Assembly (NCBI RefSeq): GCF_024753215.1
Contig: NZ_JANUGV010000001.1
Span: forward strand, 62,001-126,000
Source: Massilia solisilvae
Lineage (GTDB): Bacteria; Pseudomonadota; Gammaproteobacteria; Burkholderiales; Burkholderiaceae_D
Direction: 5' to 3'
DNA length: 64,000 bases
The position numbers and the translations under genes were made by a program. The notes under the pieces were generated by a model, which was not told where the DNA came from, did not search any database, and was given only the letters and a program-made list of their open reading frames with translations. Shown piece after piece: positions 28,815 through 38,218 of the stretch (its first letter is position 1; each line of letters begins with the position of its first letter).

Positions 28815-29654
28815 TCACGCCGTCAGGATGGTGGCAATTTCCTCGAACTGCAGCTCCGTTTCACGGAAGACCTGCAGCCATTCCCCTTGATCCAGCCCGA
28901 GCGCGTTCCACGCGTCCAGTGACAGGGGAGGCACCACTTCGTTCTGTTCGCCGGCCAGGTCCAGCGCGTGCGCCACGGCGTCCGCCACGTGGATCAGCGC
29001 GGCCAGCGCGCCGGCCCCCGGGCTGTCGGGCGTATGGTGGGCTGCCAGCGCCTGGCGGATCGCGTCCGGGAAATGCCATTGGCGGGCCAGCGCGGCACCG
29101 GCCAGCACATGGTCCACGCCCAGCACCGCGCGTTCGGCGTCCAGCACGGTGCCGTCGTGCGTGCTGCGCCAGGCGATTACCTCGGCGTAGCGCTGCGGGT
29201 GCAGTGTCACCAGCACCAGGCGTCCGATGTCGTGCAGCAGACCGGCGGTGAAAGCGAGGTCCTGATTCACGCGCAGGTGGCGCGCCAGCACGCGCGCGCA
29301 GGCGGCCACCGCGATGCCATGGCGCCAGAACAGCTTGTCGTCGAAGCCCGCACAGCGCCGCGCGGTAAAGCAGGTGGTCATCGCGGCTGCAATGATCAGG
29401 TTGCGCGTGGTCTGGAACCCGAGGAAGGTGATGGCTTGCTGGATCGTGTTGACCGGTGCCGCGGGACTGTACAGCGACGAGTTGGCAAGCCGCAGCGTCT
29501 TGGCGGTCAGCGCCTGGTCGGTGGCCACCTTCTTGGCCAGCACCGCGACGTCGGCATCAGCGCGGTCGATGCTGGTCAAGAGCTCCGTCACGACCGCCGG
29601 CGGTGTCGGCAGGTCCTTCAGTGCGTTGTCGAAATCGTGGTCGTCCTGGTTCAT
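28815..29654 (-). CDS. HDOD domain protein
   Basis: A 279-residue signalling protein made almost wholly of an HDOD (HD-related output) domain: LPTPPAVVTELL at the N terminus, LRLANSSLYSPAAPVNTIQQ, GLLHDIGRLVL near residue 140 and GVDHVLAGAALARQW. Such proteins act in cell signalling, often with two-component or c-di-GMP systems, without a known reaction. It overlaps the preceding 107-residue gene by 4 bases. Confidence 0.88.
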   Translation of the reverse strand: MNQDDHDFDNALKDLPTPPAVVTELLTSIDRADADVAVLAKKVATDQALTAKTLRLANSSLYSPAAPVNTIQQAITFLGFQTTRNLIIAAAMTTCFTARRCAGFDDKLFWRHGIAVAACARVLARHLRVNQDLAFTAGLLHDIGRLVLVTLHPQRYAEVIAWRSTHDGTVLDAERAVLGVDHVLAGAALARQWHFPDAIRQALAAHHTPDSPGAGALAALIHVADAVAHALDLAGEQNEVVPPLSLDAWNALGLDQGEWLQVFRETELQFEEIATILTA

Positions 29655-29974
29655 GGCGCTGCCTCCGATCCAAGCCGGTATTGCTCGACATAGCGCCGCA
29701 GCCGCGCGCGCGCCGTGCTGTCGTGCTCGCCGGCAGGGTGGCGGAACAGGCGCTCGAGCCGCTCCCTGACCAGTGCCGGGTCGGGCGCCTCGAGCTTGTC
29801 CATCACCACCGGCAACATGGCCACGCCGTGTCGTTCCAGCGCAGCAAGGTTCCCTTCGCTGAGCACGGCCCCCTTCGGCAGCAGGACCTGGCCCACGCGG
29901 TCGAGCAGCACGTCCGACAGCACCTGGCCTGGCCGTGCATCGGCCAGCGTGATCAGCTTGTATCCAGCGCCCAT
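29651..29974 (-). CDS. Small protein coupled to the HDOD gene
   Basis: A 107-residue protein beginning MGAGYKLITLADARPGQVLS, with LPKGAVLSEGNLAALERHGV. This pattern (a loss-of-function promise that old modules precede HD/HDOD domains: PGMVL ... LLPKGxxLT ... LxRHGV) is often found at the N terminus of HD-GYP or HDOD proteins. Here it is a separate gene overlapping the HDOD start by 4 bases, so the two probably act together. No catalytic residues are recognised. Confidence 0.65.
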   Translation of the reverse strand: MGAGYKLITLADARPGQVLSDVLLDRVGQVLLPKGAVLSEGNLAALERHGVAMLPVVMDKLEAPDPALVRERLERLFRHPAGEHDSTARARLRRYVEQYRLGSEAAP

Positions 29975-30181
29975 GTTTATCCCCGCAGTTACTTCACGGC
30001 AATCTTATCACTCGCTTTGCCCGAGTGGGGGCCAGAATGGCGATGTGGGAAAAAGTCCAGAGAGGCGAATTGAGCGGCCCCAAGCGCGCCGCGGCGCGTT
30101 GTTGTATTCTCGCCATTTCTTCGGCTCCGGCATGGAGCCCCTTGCACGCGCGCTGCGCGTTTTCACTTGAAGGATGAACTG

Positions 30182-30790
30182 ATGAAACTGTATTTCAGCC
30201 CTGGCGCCTGCTCCCTGTCCCCCCGCATCGTCCTCAACGAGGCCGGCATTCCGTTCACGGCCGAGCAAGTTGACGTGCGCAAGAAGGTGACCGCGAGCGG
30301 TGCAGATTTCCGCACGATCAACCCGAAGGGCTACGTGCCCGCGCTGCAGCTGGATGACGGCAAGGTGCTCACAGAGGGCGCGGCCATCGTGCAGTACATC
30401 GCCGACCTGGCGCCGGCGTCGAACCTGGCCCCGGCCGCCGGCAGCTTCGCGCGTTACCAGCTGATGGAGTGGCTGAACTACATCGCCGCCGAGGTCCACA
30501 AAGGGTTCTCCCCGCTGTTCATGCCGGGCACCAGCGACGACGCCAAGGCTGCGGCGCGCACCGCAGTGGGCAACCGCCTGAACTATATCGAGCAGCAGAT
30601 GGCCGGCCATGACTACCTGATGGGCTCGCAGTTCACGGTGGCCGACGCCTACCTGTTTACCGTGCTGGGCTGGTGCGGCTATGTCGGTATGTCGCTGGAC
30701 GACTGGCCGGCGCTGAAATCCTACATGGCGCGCGTGGGCGGCCGCCCGGCCGTGCAGCAGGCGCTGCGCGATGAAGGCCTGGTCAAGTAA
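30182..30790 (+). CDS. Glutathione S-transferase (beta class-like)
   Basis: A 202-residue cytosolic GST. The N-terminal thioredoxin fold starts MKLYFSPGACSLSPRI with the Cys10 typical of bacterial beta-class enzymes, and LTEGAAIVQYIAD provides the glutathione-binding segment. The helical C-terminal domain includes FTVADAYLFTVLGW. An in-frame ATG at 30167 exists, but ATG at 30182 has GAAGGA upstream and the family N terminus. Substrate unknown. Confidence 0.92.
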   Translation: MKLYFSPGACSLSPRIVLNEAGIPFTAEQVDVRKKVTASGADFRTINPKGYVPALQLDDGKVLTEGAAIVQYIADLAPASNLAPAAGSFARYQLMEWLNYIAAEVHKGFSPLFMPGTSDDAKAAARTAVGNRLNYIEQQMAGHDYLMGSQFTVADAYLFTVLGWCGYVGMSLDDWPALKSYMARVGGRPAVQQALRDEGLVK

Positions 30791-30834
30791 GCCGATGCTC
30801 GCCCCACGAGACAGGCTGGAGTACCATTAACCGC

Positions 30835-31392
30835 ATGGCAGGCAAACGCTACATCGCGCTGCTGCGCGGCATTAATGTTGGCAGGGCAAAGCGGGTCCCG
30901 ATGGCGGACCTGTGCAAGCTCGTCGCCAGCCTGGGCTTCGGCGACGTCCGCAGCGTGCTCAACAGCGGCAACGTGGTCTTCAGCGGCGCGCCGGCGACGC
31001 CTGCCGCCGCCGCTGCCGCGATCGAGGAGCAGCTGGTGCTGCGCCTGGGCGTGGCCTCGCGCGTGACCGTGCTGGCCAGCGACGAGCTGGCCCAGCTCAT
31101 CGACGAGAACCCGCTGGTCGGCGTGGCCACCGACCCGTCGCGGCTGCTGGCCTTTGTGCTGGCCGACCCCGGCCTGCGCTCGCTGCTGGAACCGCTGTGC
31201 GGGCAGGCGTGGGCGCCCGGCGCGCTTGCGCTGGGCCGGCGCGCGGCCTATGTCTGGTGTCCTGACGGGGTGCTGGACAGTGCGGCGGCGGCTGCCGTTG
31301 GCAAGCTGCTGGGCGACAAGACCACCTCGCGCAACTGGGCCACCCTGTCCAAACTGCACGCCCTGTGCCGCGAGACTGGCACCCGGTTGTAG
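30835..31392 (+). CDS. DUF1697 domain protein
   Basis: A 185-residue protein with the family signature YIALLRGINVGRAKRVPM and VLNSGNVVFSG; C-terminal ATTSRNW-like TSRNWATL is also typical. Function of the family is unknown. It is monocistronic, 44 bases after the GST gene, in the same direction. Confidence 0.85.
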   Translation: MAGKRYIALLRGINVGRAKRVPMADLCKLVASLGFGDVRSVLNSGNVVFSGAPATPAAAAAAIEEQLVLRLGVASRVTVLASDELAQLIDENPLVGVATDPSRLLAFVLADPGLRSLLEPLCGQAWAPGALALGRRAAYVWCPDGVLDSAAAAAVGKLLGDKTTSRNWATLSKLHALCRETGTRL

Positions 31393-31481
31393 CGTGAGCG
31401 AAACACCCATGCGCCGCGCATAGTGCGTGCGCGCAAGAAGCCCCTTAGAATCCCCGGACATCAAGATGCCGGGAAGGAAAA

Positions 31482-31667
31482 ATGGACAAGGACCTGCTGA
31501 AGGGCTTGGCGATTGTTGCGGGAATCGTTGTCGCGGTCGCGCTGGCGTTCGTGTTCGGATCGCGCTCGGGGCCGCAAAAGGCGGAATGCATTGCCCGCGC
31601 GCTCAAGAACGGCGTGGCCTACGCCAACATCGACAAGACCTGCCGCCTGAGCAGCCACGCCAATTGA
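31482..31667 (+). CDS. Small single-pass membrane protein
   Basis: A 61-residue protein with one transmembrane helix (about residues 8-26, LAIVAGIVVAVALAFVFGS) and a short tail with two Cys (AECIARAL, KTCRLSS). GGGAAGGA precedes the ATG. Not recognised as a known family. The two cysteines in the probably extracytoplasmic tail could form a disulfide. Confidence 0.6.
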   Translation: MDKDLLKGLAIVAGIVVAVALAFVFGSRSGPQKAECIARALKNGVAYANIDKTCRLSSHAN

Positions 31668-31680
31668 GGCGAACGGCTGC

Positions 31681-31959
31681 TTATTTGAATTTTTCGCTGC
31701 TGTCGCGGCGCGCGCGGTAGCCGATCAGCACCAGGCCGAGCAGCATCATCGCGAATACCTCTGGCTCGGGCAGCTCGGACATGCGGGGGGCGGGCAGCAC
31801 CGTGGGCGCCGCGGGCGCCAGCGCCAGGTCGGGCACGCGCTGCATGCGCACCGCCTGGGCCTGCGCGGCAGGCTCTTGCGGGAAAAGATCGACGACGGTG
31901 GCGTGGGCGCTGCCCACCACACCGCACGCAAGCGCTGCTGCAAGTGCGAATCTGTTCAC
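31681..31959 (-). CDS. Short PEP-CTERM sorting-signal protein
   Basis: A 92-residue exported protein. The GTG at 31959 is chosen because AAGGGGGA precedes it and it yields a clean signal peptide (VNRFALAAALACGVVGSAHA). The C terminus has the tripartite PEP-CTERM signal: ELPEPEVF, a hydrophobic helix (MMLLGLVLIGY) and a basic tail RARR. Such proteins are cut by exosortase (XrtA) and linked to exopolysaccharide in biofilm-forming Gram-negatives. The mature middle is only about 45 residues, mostly Ala/Pro. The exosortase genes are not in this window. Confidence 0.85.
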   Translation of the reverse strand: MNRFALAAALACGVVGSAHATVVDLFPQEPAAQAQAVRMQRVPDLALAPAAPTVLPAPRMSELPEPEVFAMMLLGLVLIGYRARRDSSEKFK

Positions 31960-32460
31960 GGTCGTTCCCCCTTCTGGTGCCAGGCCTTGCCTGCTGAGCG
32001 AATGGATCACGCGGATGCGGCACTACCGGACCCACGCCAGAGCATAACAAAAAGCCAGCGCACGTCGCGCCCGATTGAACCAGCCGGCACGCCGCGCCAC
32101 ACGCGTGGATCTACGCAACACATTGTTGGCCAACGATGCCGCGCAGGCCTGCATAAAGATCATTTCCGCACGCTTTTTTTGGCGACGCGATAACGAAATT
32201 TGACAGCTCGCCAACGAAAAGTTTGTCGGTTTCGCCACGTCAAAATATTTTCGGAAAAGCCGTATACACCTCGCTTTTCTTTACGGGTATAGTCTCCATA
32301 TCCCCATTGCCTTCGGGCATCACAAGAATGTCAGACGACTCAGTTTGACGCCACCCAGCGGCCCCGCGCCGCCGCCTTTCCAGCTTATCCAAGGCCTACG
32401 GAAGGCAACGCTGTTTTGCAATGTCGCATCACGCGCACCCACATTTGTAGAGTACCGATA
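31960..32460. other. 501-base spacer between the divergent PEP-CTERM and FtsH-like genes
   Basis: No gene or RNA is supported. AT-rich stretches around 32150-32300 probably hold promoters; TATAGT at 32288-32293 is a candidate -10 for the rightward gene, without a good -35. Confidence 0.5.
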
Positions 32461-34428
32461 ATGCCCAACTTTGCCCGACTCCAAATTGCCTTCAAGAACG
32501 TGTACGTCCGCATCCTGACGGCCGTGCTGCTTGGCATCGGCGTTGGCTTGTTCATCTACAAGTCCAACGTGCCGCAGGATCCGAGCCCGGTAATCCACTC
32601 CCAGAATATTGCCGAGATTACCCAGCTGGCCTCGCAAAAAGACCGCCTCGACTACCTGCTGGTGGCCCGGCCGCTGTCGGACGCGCCGCGCTACGTCTTC
32701 AAATTCAAGGGTTCGTCCGAGCTGCACGTGGTGAAGGTGCCGAGCACCTCGCACCTGTCGCTCGAGCGTGAAGTGCTGCTCAAGAACGCGATTCCCTATT
32801 CGATCGCCAAGGACGACTACCTGGCCTCGCACAAGGCGGTGCTGGAAGAGGAGGGCGGCTTTGCCTCGGCCGCGTTCGACTTCGTCAAGGCGCACGGCCT
32901 GAACATCGCAATCGTGCTGCTGATCCTGTACAGCCTGAAGTTCGGCATCCCGGGCATGGGCACCAGCGCCTCGATGATCACCCCTGACAAGCTCAAGGGC
33001 AGCCTGGACGACCTGATCGGCATGGACGACATCAAGCAGGAAGTGCTGCACCTGGAAGACATGATCCGCAACCGCGAGCTCTACCAGCAGCACAACATCG
33101 ACAAGCCGTTCAACGTGATGCTGACCGGCCCCGCGGGCACCGGCAAGACCAAGCTGGTCGGCTACCTGGCCAAGCGCCTGGACATTCCGATGATCTCGGC
33201 GTCGGGTTCGGCGCTGGAATCGGGCTACGTGGGGGGCGGCTCGAAAGCGCTCAACGCACTGTACCGCAAGGCCGCCGCCAAGGGCCGCTGCATCATCTTC
33301 CTGGATGAAGCGCAGAGCCTGTTCATGCCGCGCGGCCGCAGCGAGAAAAAGTGGGAAGACGATACCGCCAACACCCTGCTTGGCCTCCTGGACGGTGTGA
33401 AGAGCGACAAAGGCCAGGGCGTGATCTGGGTGGTGGCCTCGAACTTCGACGACGCCTCGACCGACATGGACGAAGCGATGCTGCGCCGCTTCTCGGTGAA
33501 GATCAATTTCCGCCTGCCGAACAAGGCCGAGCGCCGCGAATTGCTCAAGAGCTTCTTGTCGCGCAAGAAGGAAGGACTGGTGGACTGGGACGACCTCGAC
33601 CTGGACCAGGTGGCGGAAATCACCACCAACTTGTCGCCGGCGCTGCTGGAATCGGTGGTCGAGCGCGCCAGCATGATTTCGATCCAGGAGAAGAAGATCA
33701 TCAACACCGACCTGATGTTCCGCGCCTTCGAGCGGGCCACCATTGGCCTGACCGACCGCGCCACCACGGCTGAAAAGCACAAGCAGCGCGAGCGCGTGGC
33801 GCTGCACGAGCTGGGCCACTTCTTCATGCAGATCGACCCGTATCTGCGCGCCGGGCTGCCGCTGGCCCAAGTGAAGGAGAAGTCGCACCTCATCAAGATC
33901 AGCACCGAGGCGGTGTCGAAGATCGGCGCGCTGGGCTACGTGCTGCAGTCGAACGACGACATGAGCCTGCGCACGCTGGAAGAGCTCGAGCGCGACGTGG
34001 TCGGCCTGTACGGCGGCGTGGCGGCCGAGGAGCTGTTCTACGGCGCGCGCGGCATCTCGGTGGGCAGCCAGAACGACATCGAGAAAGTGACCAAGATGCT
34101 CAACCTGATGGTGAGCCGCCTGTCGATGTACTCGCGCTCGAAGATCGACTACAGCCAGCTGCAGCAGGACGGCGCCGCCGAGCGCACGCTGCGCCAGGTG
34201 GAGCAGAAGTCGGACGAGCTGTACAACTACACGCTGGCCTCGATGCGCGACTACAAGGCAGTGATCGAGTCGCTCAAGGACACCCTGCTCGACCAGTATG
34301 TGCTGTCCAAGGACGCCGTGTTCGCGCTGCTGGAGCAGCGCAGCGCCATGCTGCCGGCCGGCCCGGTGGTGTCGCGCCCGGCCAGCCTGAAGCTGTGCGA
34401 GGAAGAGGCCGAGGAAGCGGTCGCGTAA
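32461..34428 (+). CDS. Divergent FtsH-like membrane AAA+ zinc protease
   Basis: A 655-residue protein with the FtsH layout: N-terminal membrane helix (about 17-34), an extracytoplasmic region, a second helix (about 142-160), AAA+ domain with Walker [12 protein letters not shown] and Walker B IIFLDEAQSLF, and a C-terminal peptidase with HELGH. The late GSQNDIE segment matches the third zinc ligand region. Differences: Walker B has DEAQ rather than DEID, and the arginine-finger region reads EAMLRRFS instead of PALLRPGRFDR. So it is a paralogue rather than the housekeeping FtsH. Upstream in-frame ATG at 32416 is less likely. A terminator follows at 34451. Confidence 0.85.
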   Translation: MPNFARLQIAFKNVYVRILTAVLLGIGVGLFIYKSNVPQDPSPVIHSQNIAEITQLASQKDRLDYLLVARPLSDAPRYVFKFKGSSELHVVKVPSTSHLSLEREVLLKNAIPYSIAKDDYLASHKAVLEEEGGFASAAFDFVKAHGLNIAIVLLILYSLKFGIPGMGTSASMITPDKLKGSLDDLIGMDDIKQEVLHLEDMIRNRELYQQHNIDKPFNVMLTGPAGTGKTKLVGYLAKRLDIPMISASGSALESGYVGGGSKALNALYRKAAAKGRCIIFLDEAQSLFMPRGRSEKKWEDDTANTLLGLLDGVKSDKGQGVIWVVASNFDDASTDMDEAMLRRFSVKINFRLPNKAERRELLKSFLSRKKEGLVDWDDLDLDQVAEITTNLSPALLESVVERASMISIQEKKIINTDLMFRAFERATIGLTDRATTAEKHKQRERVALHELGHFFMQIDPYLRAGLPLAQVKEKSHLIKISTEAVSKIGALGYVLQSNDDMSLRTLEELERDVVGLYGGVAAEELFYGARGISVGSQNDIEKVTKMLNLMVSRLSMYSRSKIDYSQLQQDGAAERTLRQVEQKSDELYNYTLASMRDYKAVIESLKDTLLDQYVLSKDAVFALLEQRSAMLPAGPVVSRPASLKLCEEEAEEAVA

Positions 34429-34450
34429 GCACGCTCCCTCGAAGGCCGAG

Positions 34451-34484
34451 GCCCGCCCGCAGCGCAAGTTGCCGGCGGGCTTTT
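34451..34484 (+). terminator. Terminator after the FtsH-like gene
   Basis: GCCCGCC (34451-34457) pairs with GGCGGGC (34474-34480) and is followed by TTTTC, 22 bases after the stop. Confidence 0.6.
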
Positions 34485-34701
34485 CATTGGTTACCTCATT
34501 GAAAAGCAAGGAACACTCACTGCAGAGAACCGTCGTTAGCACGTCAAGCGGCATGGTCGGACAAATTAATGCTTGGGGGCCACCCCCCGGACGAGCCAGC
34601 GCAAGAAAGTTCCAACTAGACGCCGTCCTCTAATCCGCGGTCAGTTGACCGACCTATAATGGTCCGATTGGTCAAGAGACCTGATCCGGGAGGAGGAGAC
34701 A

Positions 34702-35886
34702 ATGAGCCGCAGAGCTTTCGTAACCGGCGTGGGCATGATCCCGTTCGCCAAACCGGGCGCCAGCGCCCCGTACCACGAGATGGGGGCACAGGCCGCCCGC
34801 GCCGCGCTGCACGATGCCGGCCTGTCCTACGACGACATCGAGCAGGCTTACGTCGGCTACGTCTACGGCGACTCCACCTGTGGCCAGAAGGCCCTGTATC
34901 CGGTCGGCATGACCGGCATCCCCATCGTCAACGTCAACAACAACTGCTCCACCGGCTCGACCGCGCTGTTCCTCGCGCGCCAGGCGGTGGCCAGCGGCGC
35001 GGTCGACTGCGTGCTGGTGCTCGGCTTCGAGCAGATGAGCCCGGGCGCGCTGGCCTCGGTGTTTACCGACCGCCCCACGCCCTTCGACGACTTCGACGCG
35101 GTCACGGACCGCCTGGTCGGCAAGCCCGAGATCCCGCTGGCGCTGCGCTACTTTGGCGGCGCCGGCTTGGCGCACATGGAAAAATACGGCACCCCGCTGG
35201 AAGCGTTCGCGATGATCCGCGCCAAGGCCAGCCGCCACGCCGTCAACAACCCGCTGGCGCTGTTCCGCAAGGAGGTGAGCACGCAGGACGTGCTGGACGC
35301 ACCGATGATCTGGCCCGGCGTGATGACGCGCCTGATGGCCTGCCCGCCCACCTGCGGCGCTGCCGCGGCCGTGCTGGTGTCCGAGGAATTTGCCGCCAAA
35401 CGCGGCCTGAAGAAGAACGTATTCATCGCCGCGCAGGCCATGACCACCGACCGCCCTGGCACCTTCGAATCCAACGACATGATGCGCCTGGTCGGCTACG
35501 ACATGAGCCGCGAGGCCGCCGCCAAGGTGTACGAGCAGGCCGGCATCGGCGCGGACGACGTCGACGTGGTCGAGCTGCACGACTGCTTCGCGCACAACGA
35601 GCTGATCACCTACGAGGCGCTTGGCCTGTGCCCGGAAGGCGGCGCCGACAAGTTCATCCGCGACGGCGACAACACCTATGGCGGCAAGGTCGTCACCAAC
35701 CCGTCGGGTGGCCTGCTGTCCAAGGGCCACCCGCTGGGCGCGACCGGCCTGGCCCAGTGCTTTGAACTGACGCACCAGCTGCGCGGCAGCGCCGGCGCGC
35801 GCCAGGTCGAGGACGCGCGCCAGGCCCTGCAGCACAACCTGGGCCTGGGCGGGGCCTGCGTCGTCACGCTGTACCAGCGCGCATGA
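34702..35886 (+). CDS. SCP-x-type thiolase / acetyl-CoA acetyltransferase family
   Basis: A 394-residue thiolase-fold protein of the lipid-transfer/SCPx subfamily. It has VNNNCSTGSTALF (reactive Cys near residue 81), VVELHDCFAHNEL and GGLLSKGHPLGATGLAQ near residue 335. It cleaves or forms 3-ketoacyl-CoA. A strong GGGAGGAGGAG ribosome site lies before the ATG. It overlaps the acyl-CoA dehydrogenase by 4 bases and begins a three-gene acyl-CoA operon. Confidence 0.92.
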   Translation: MSRRAFVTGVGMIPFAKPGASAPYHEMGAQAARAALHDAGLSYDDIEQAYVGYVYGDSTCGQKALYPVGMTGIPIVNVNNNCSTGSTALFLARQAVASGAVDCVLVLGFEQMSPGALASVFTDRPTPFDDFDAVTDRLVGKPEIPLALRYFGGAGLAHMEKYGTPLEAFAMIRAKASRHAVNNPLALFRKEVSTQDVLDAPMIWPGVMTRLMACPPTCGAAAAVLVSEEFAAKRGLKKNVFIAAQAMTTDRPGTFESNDMMRLVGYDMSREAAAKVYEQAGIGADDVDVVELHDCFAHNELITYEALGLCPEGGADKFIRDGDNTYGGKVVTNPSGGLLSKGHPLGATGLAQCFELTHQLRGSAGARQVEDARQALQHNLGLGGACVVTLYQRA

Positions 35887-37031
35887 AAGCGATCATCGAT
35901 TCGCCGTGGATGACGGCGGAACTGGAAGGCTTTCGCGACGCCGTGCGCCGCTTTGTCGCACACGAGATCGCGCCGCACCAGGAGCGCTGGCGCAAACAGC
36001 AGCACGTGGACCGCGAACTGTGGAACAAGGCCGGCGACATGGGCCTGCTGCTGGCCGACATCCCCGAGGAGTACGGAGGCTCGGGCGGCAGCTTTGCGCA
36101 CATGGCTGTGGTGTTCGAGGAGCTGGCCTACGCGGGCGACATGAACTTCGGCCTGCACGTGCATGCCATCGTCGCGCACTACCTGCTCAACCAGGGCACG
36201 GAAGAACAGAAGCGCAAGTACCTGCCCAAGCTGGCCAGCGGCGAAATGGTTGCGGCCATCGCGATGTCCGAACCGGGCGCCGGCTCCGACCTCAAAGGCA
36301 TCCGTACCACGGCGATCAAGGGCGAGGGCGGCTACCGCGTGAACGGTTCCAAGACCTTCATCTCGAACGGCTACCTGGCCGACCTGGTGCTGGTCGTGGC
36401 CAAGACCGATCCGGCCGCCGGCGCCAAGGGAATCTCGCTGATGCTGCTGGAAACCCGCGACAATCCGGGATTTCGCGTCGGCCGTATCCTCGAGAAGGTC
36501 GGGCAGAAAGGCCAGGACACCTGCGAGCTGTTCTTCGATGACGCCCACGTCCCGGCGCAGAACGTGCTGGGCGGGGAAGAGGGCAAGGGCTTTGCCCAGC
36601 TGATGACCGAACTGCCGTACGAGCGCACGCTGGTGGCGATTGTCGGGGTGGCCTCGATCGAGCGCGCACTGGAGCTGACGGTGGCGCACGCGCGCGAGCG
36701 CAAGGCGTTCGGCCAGGCGCTGATCGAGATGCAGAACACGCGCTTTGCGCTGGCCGAAATCAAGACCGAAGCTACTGTCGCGCGAGTCTTCCTCGACCGC
36801 TGCATCGAGGACATGATGGCAGGGCGCATGGACACGGTGCGCGCCTCCATGGCCAAGTACTGGATCACCGACCTGCAGTGCAAGGTGGTGGACCAGTGCG
36901 TGCAGCTCTTTGGCGGCTATGGCTACATGCTCGAATATCCGATCGCGCAGATGTACGTGGACGCGCGCGTGCAGCGCATTTACGGCGGGGCGAACGAGAT
37001 CATGAAAGAGATCATCGCCCGCTCGCTATAG
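35883..37031 (+). CDS. Acyl-CoA dehydrogenase
   Basis: A 382-residue FAD enzyme: [17 protein letters not shown] (FAD-binding), [34 protein letters not shown] and the C-terminal [18 protein letters not shown]...[13 protein letters not shown], where the catalytic Glu sits in the GGANEI region. It oxidises acyl-CoA to the 2-enoyl form and passes electrons to ETF. Middle gene of the thiolase/dehydrogenase/CoA-transferase operon. Confidence 0.95.
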   Translation: MKAIIDSPWMTAELEGFRDAVRRFVAHEIAPHQERWRKQQHVDRELWNKAGDMGLLLADIPEEYGGSGGSFAHMAVVFEELAYAGDMNFGLHVHAIVAHYLLNQGTEEQKRKYLPKLASGEMVAAIAMSEPGAGSDLKGIRTTAIKGEGGYRVNGSKTFISNGYLADLVLVVAKTDPAAGAKGISLMLLETRDNPGFRVGRILEKVGQKGQDTCELFFDDAHVPAQNVLGGEEGKGFAQLMTELPYERTLVAIVGVASIERALELTVAHARERKAFGQALIEMQNTRFALAEIKTEATVARVFLDRCIEDMMAGRMDTVRASMAKYWITDLQCKVVDQCVQLFGGYGYMLEYPIAQMYVDARVQRIYGGANEIMKEIIARSL

Positions 37032-37039
37032 GAGGCAGC

Positions 37040-38182
37040 ATGGCCGGACCGCTTGCAGGAGTGCGTGTGATCGAGATGGTGGGCCTTGGCCCGTGCCCGT
37101 TCGCCGCGATGATGTTGGCCGACATGGGCGCGGACGTGATCCGCATCGACCGCAAGGGCGCGCACGTGAAGGACGTGTTCCCCATGCTCGGCACCAAATA
37201 CGACGTGATGGCGCGCGGCCGCCGTTCGCTGGCGCTGGACCTGAAGCGCCCCGAGGCCAAGGACGCGCTGCTGCAGCTGGTGGACAAGGCCGACGTGCTG
37301 CTGGAAGGTTACCGCCCCGGCGTGATGGAGCGCCTTGGCCTGGGGCCGGACGTGTGCCAGGCGCGCAACCCCAAGCTGGTGTACGGACGCATCACCGGTT
37401 GGGGGCAGGACGGCCCGCTCGCGCACGCCGCCGGCCACGACATCAACTACATCGCCCTGTCCGGCATGCTGCACGCGATGGGCAGGGCGGGCACGCCACC
37501 CGCGCCGCCGCTCAACCTGGTGGGCGACTTTGGCGGTGGCGGCATGCTGCTCGCGTTCGGCGTGGTCTGCGCGGTGCTGGAAGCGCGCCAGTCGGGCAAG
37601 GGGCAGGTGGTGGACGCGGCCATGGTCGACGGCGCGGCGCTGCTGGGCGCGATGATGTACGGCCTGCGTGCCTGCGGCATGTGGGGCAGCGCGCGAGAGG
37701 CCAACGTGCTCGATGGCGGCGCGCCGTTCTACGACACCTATGCCTGCGCCGACGGCAAATTCGTCGCCGTGGGCGCGATCGAGCCGCAGTTCTACGAACA
37801 GCTGCTGGCGCTGGCGCGCGCCGAGGACCCGGCCTTTGCCAACCAGTGGAGCCAGCGCGACTGGCCGCGCCTGAAGGACAAGTTTGCCGCGCTGTTCAAG
37901 ACCCGCACCCGCGACGAGTGGTGCAAGCTGCTGGAAGGCTCGGACGCGTGCTTTGCGCCCGTGCTGGACATGGCCGAAGCGCCGGAGCACGCACACAACC
38001 GTGCCCGCGGCACCTTCGTGCAGGTGGACGGCGTGACGCAGCCCGCGCCGGCGCCGCGCTTTTCGCGCACGCCGGCCGGCCCCGCCCAGTCACTGCCTGC
38101 GGAGGACGGCGCCGCCATCCTCAAGGCCTGGGACTTGCCGGCCGAGTCAATCGAAACGCTGAGGGCGGCCAAACTCATATAG
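37040..38182 (+). CDS. CaiB/BaiF CoA-transferase family (alpha-methylacyl-CoA racemase-like)
   Basis: A 380-residue class III CoA-transferase-fold protein. It begins [20 protein letters not shown], has [40 protein letters not shown] and [15 protein letters not shown]; the GHDINY and overall pattern match alpha-methylacyl-CoA racemases. GGAGG at 37031 supports ATG 37040. With the thiolase and dehydrogenase it probably handles branched-chain or sterol-type acyl-CoA. Confidence 0.9.
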   Translation: MAGPLAGVRVIEMVGLGPCPFAAMMLADMGADVIRIDRKGAHVKDVFPMLGTKYDVMARGRRSLALDLKRPEAKDALLQLVDKADVLLEGYRPGVMERLGLGPDVCQARNPKLVYGRITGWGQDGPLAHAAGHDINYIALSGMLHAMGRAGTPPAPPLNLVGDFGGGGMLLAFGVVCAVLEARQSGKGQVVDAAMVDGAALLGAMMYGLRACGMWGSAREANVLDGGAPFYDTYACADGKFVAVGAIEPQFYEQLLALARAEDPAFANQWSQRDWPRLKDKFAALFKTRTRDEWCKLLEGSDACFAPVLDMAEAPEHAHNRARGTFVQVDGVTQPAPAPRFSRTPAGPAQSLPAEDGAAILKAWDLPAESIETLRAAKLI

Positions 38183-38218
38183 CATGGCTTGCGAGCACCT
38201 GAGCTAGAATCGTCTCGC

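Noticed and set aside
32320..34554. 744-codon open frame on the - strand across the FtsH-like gene
   Set aside because: Antisense shadow; the + strand has Walker and HELGH motifs.
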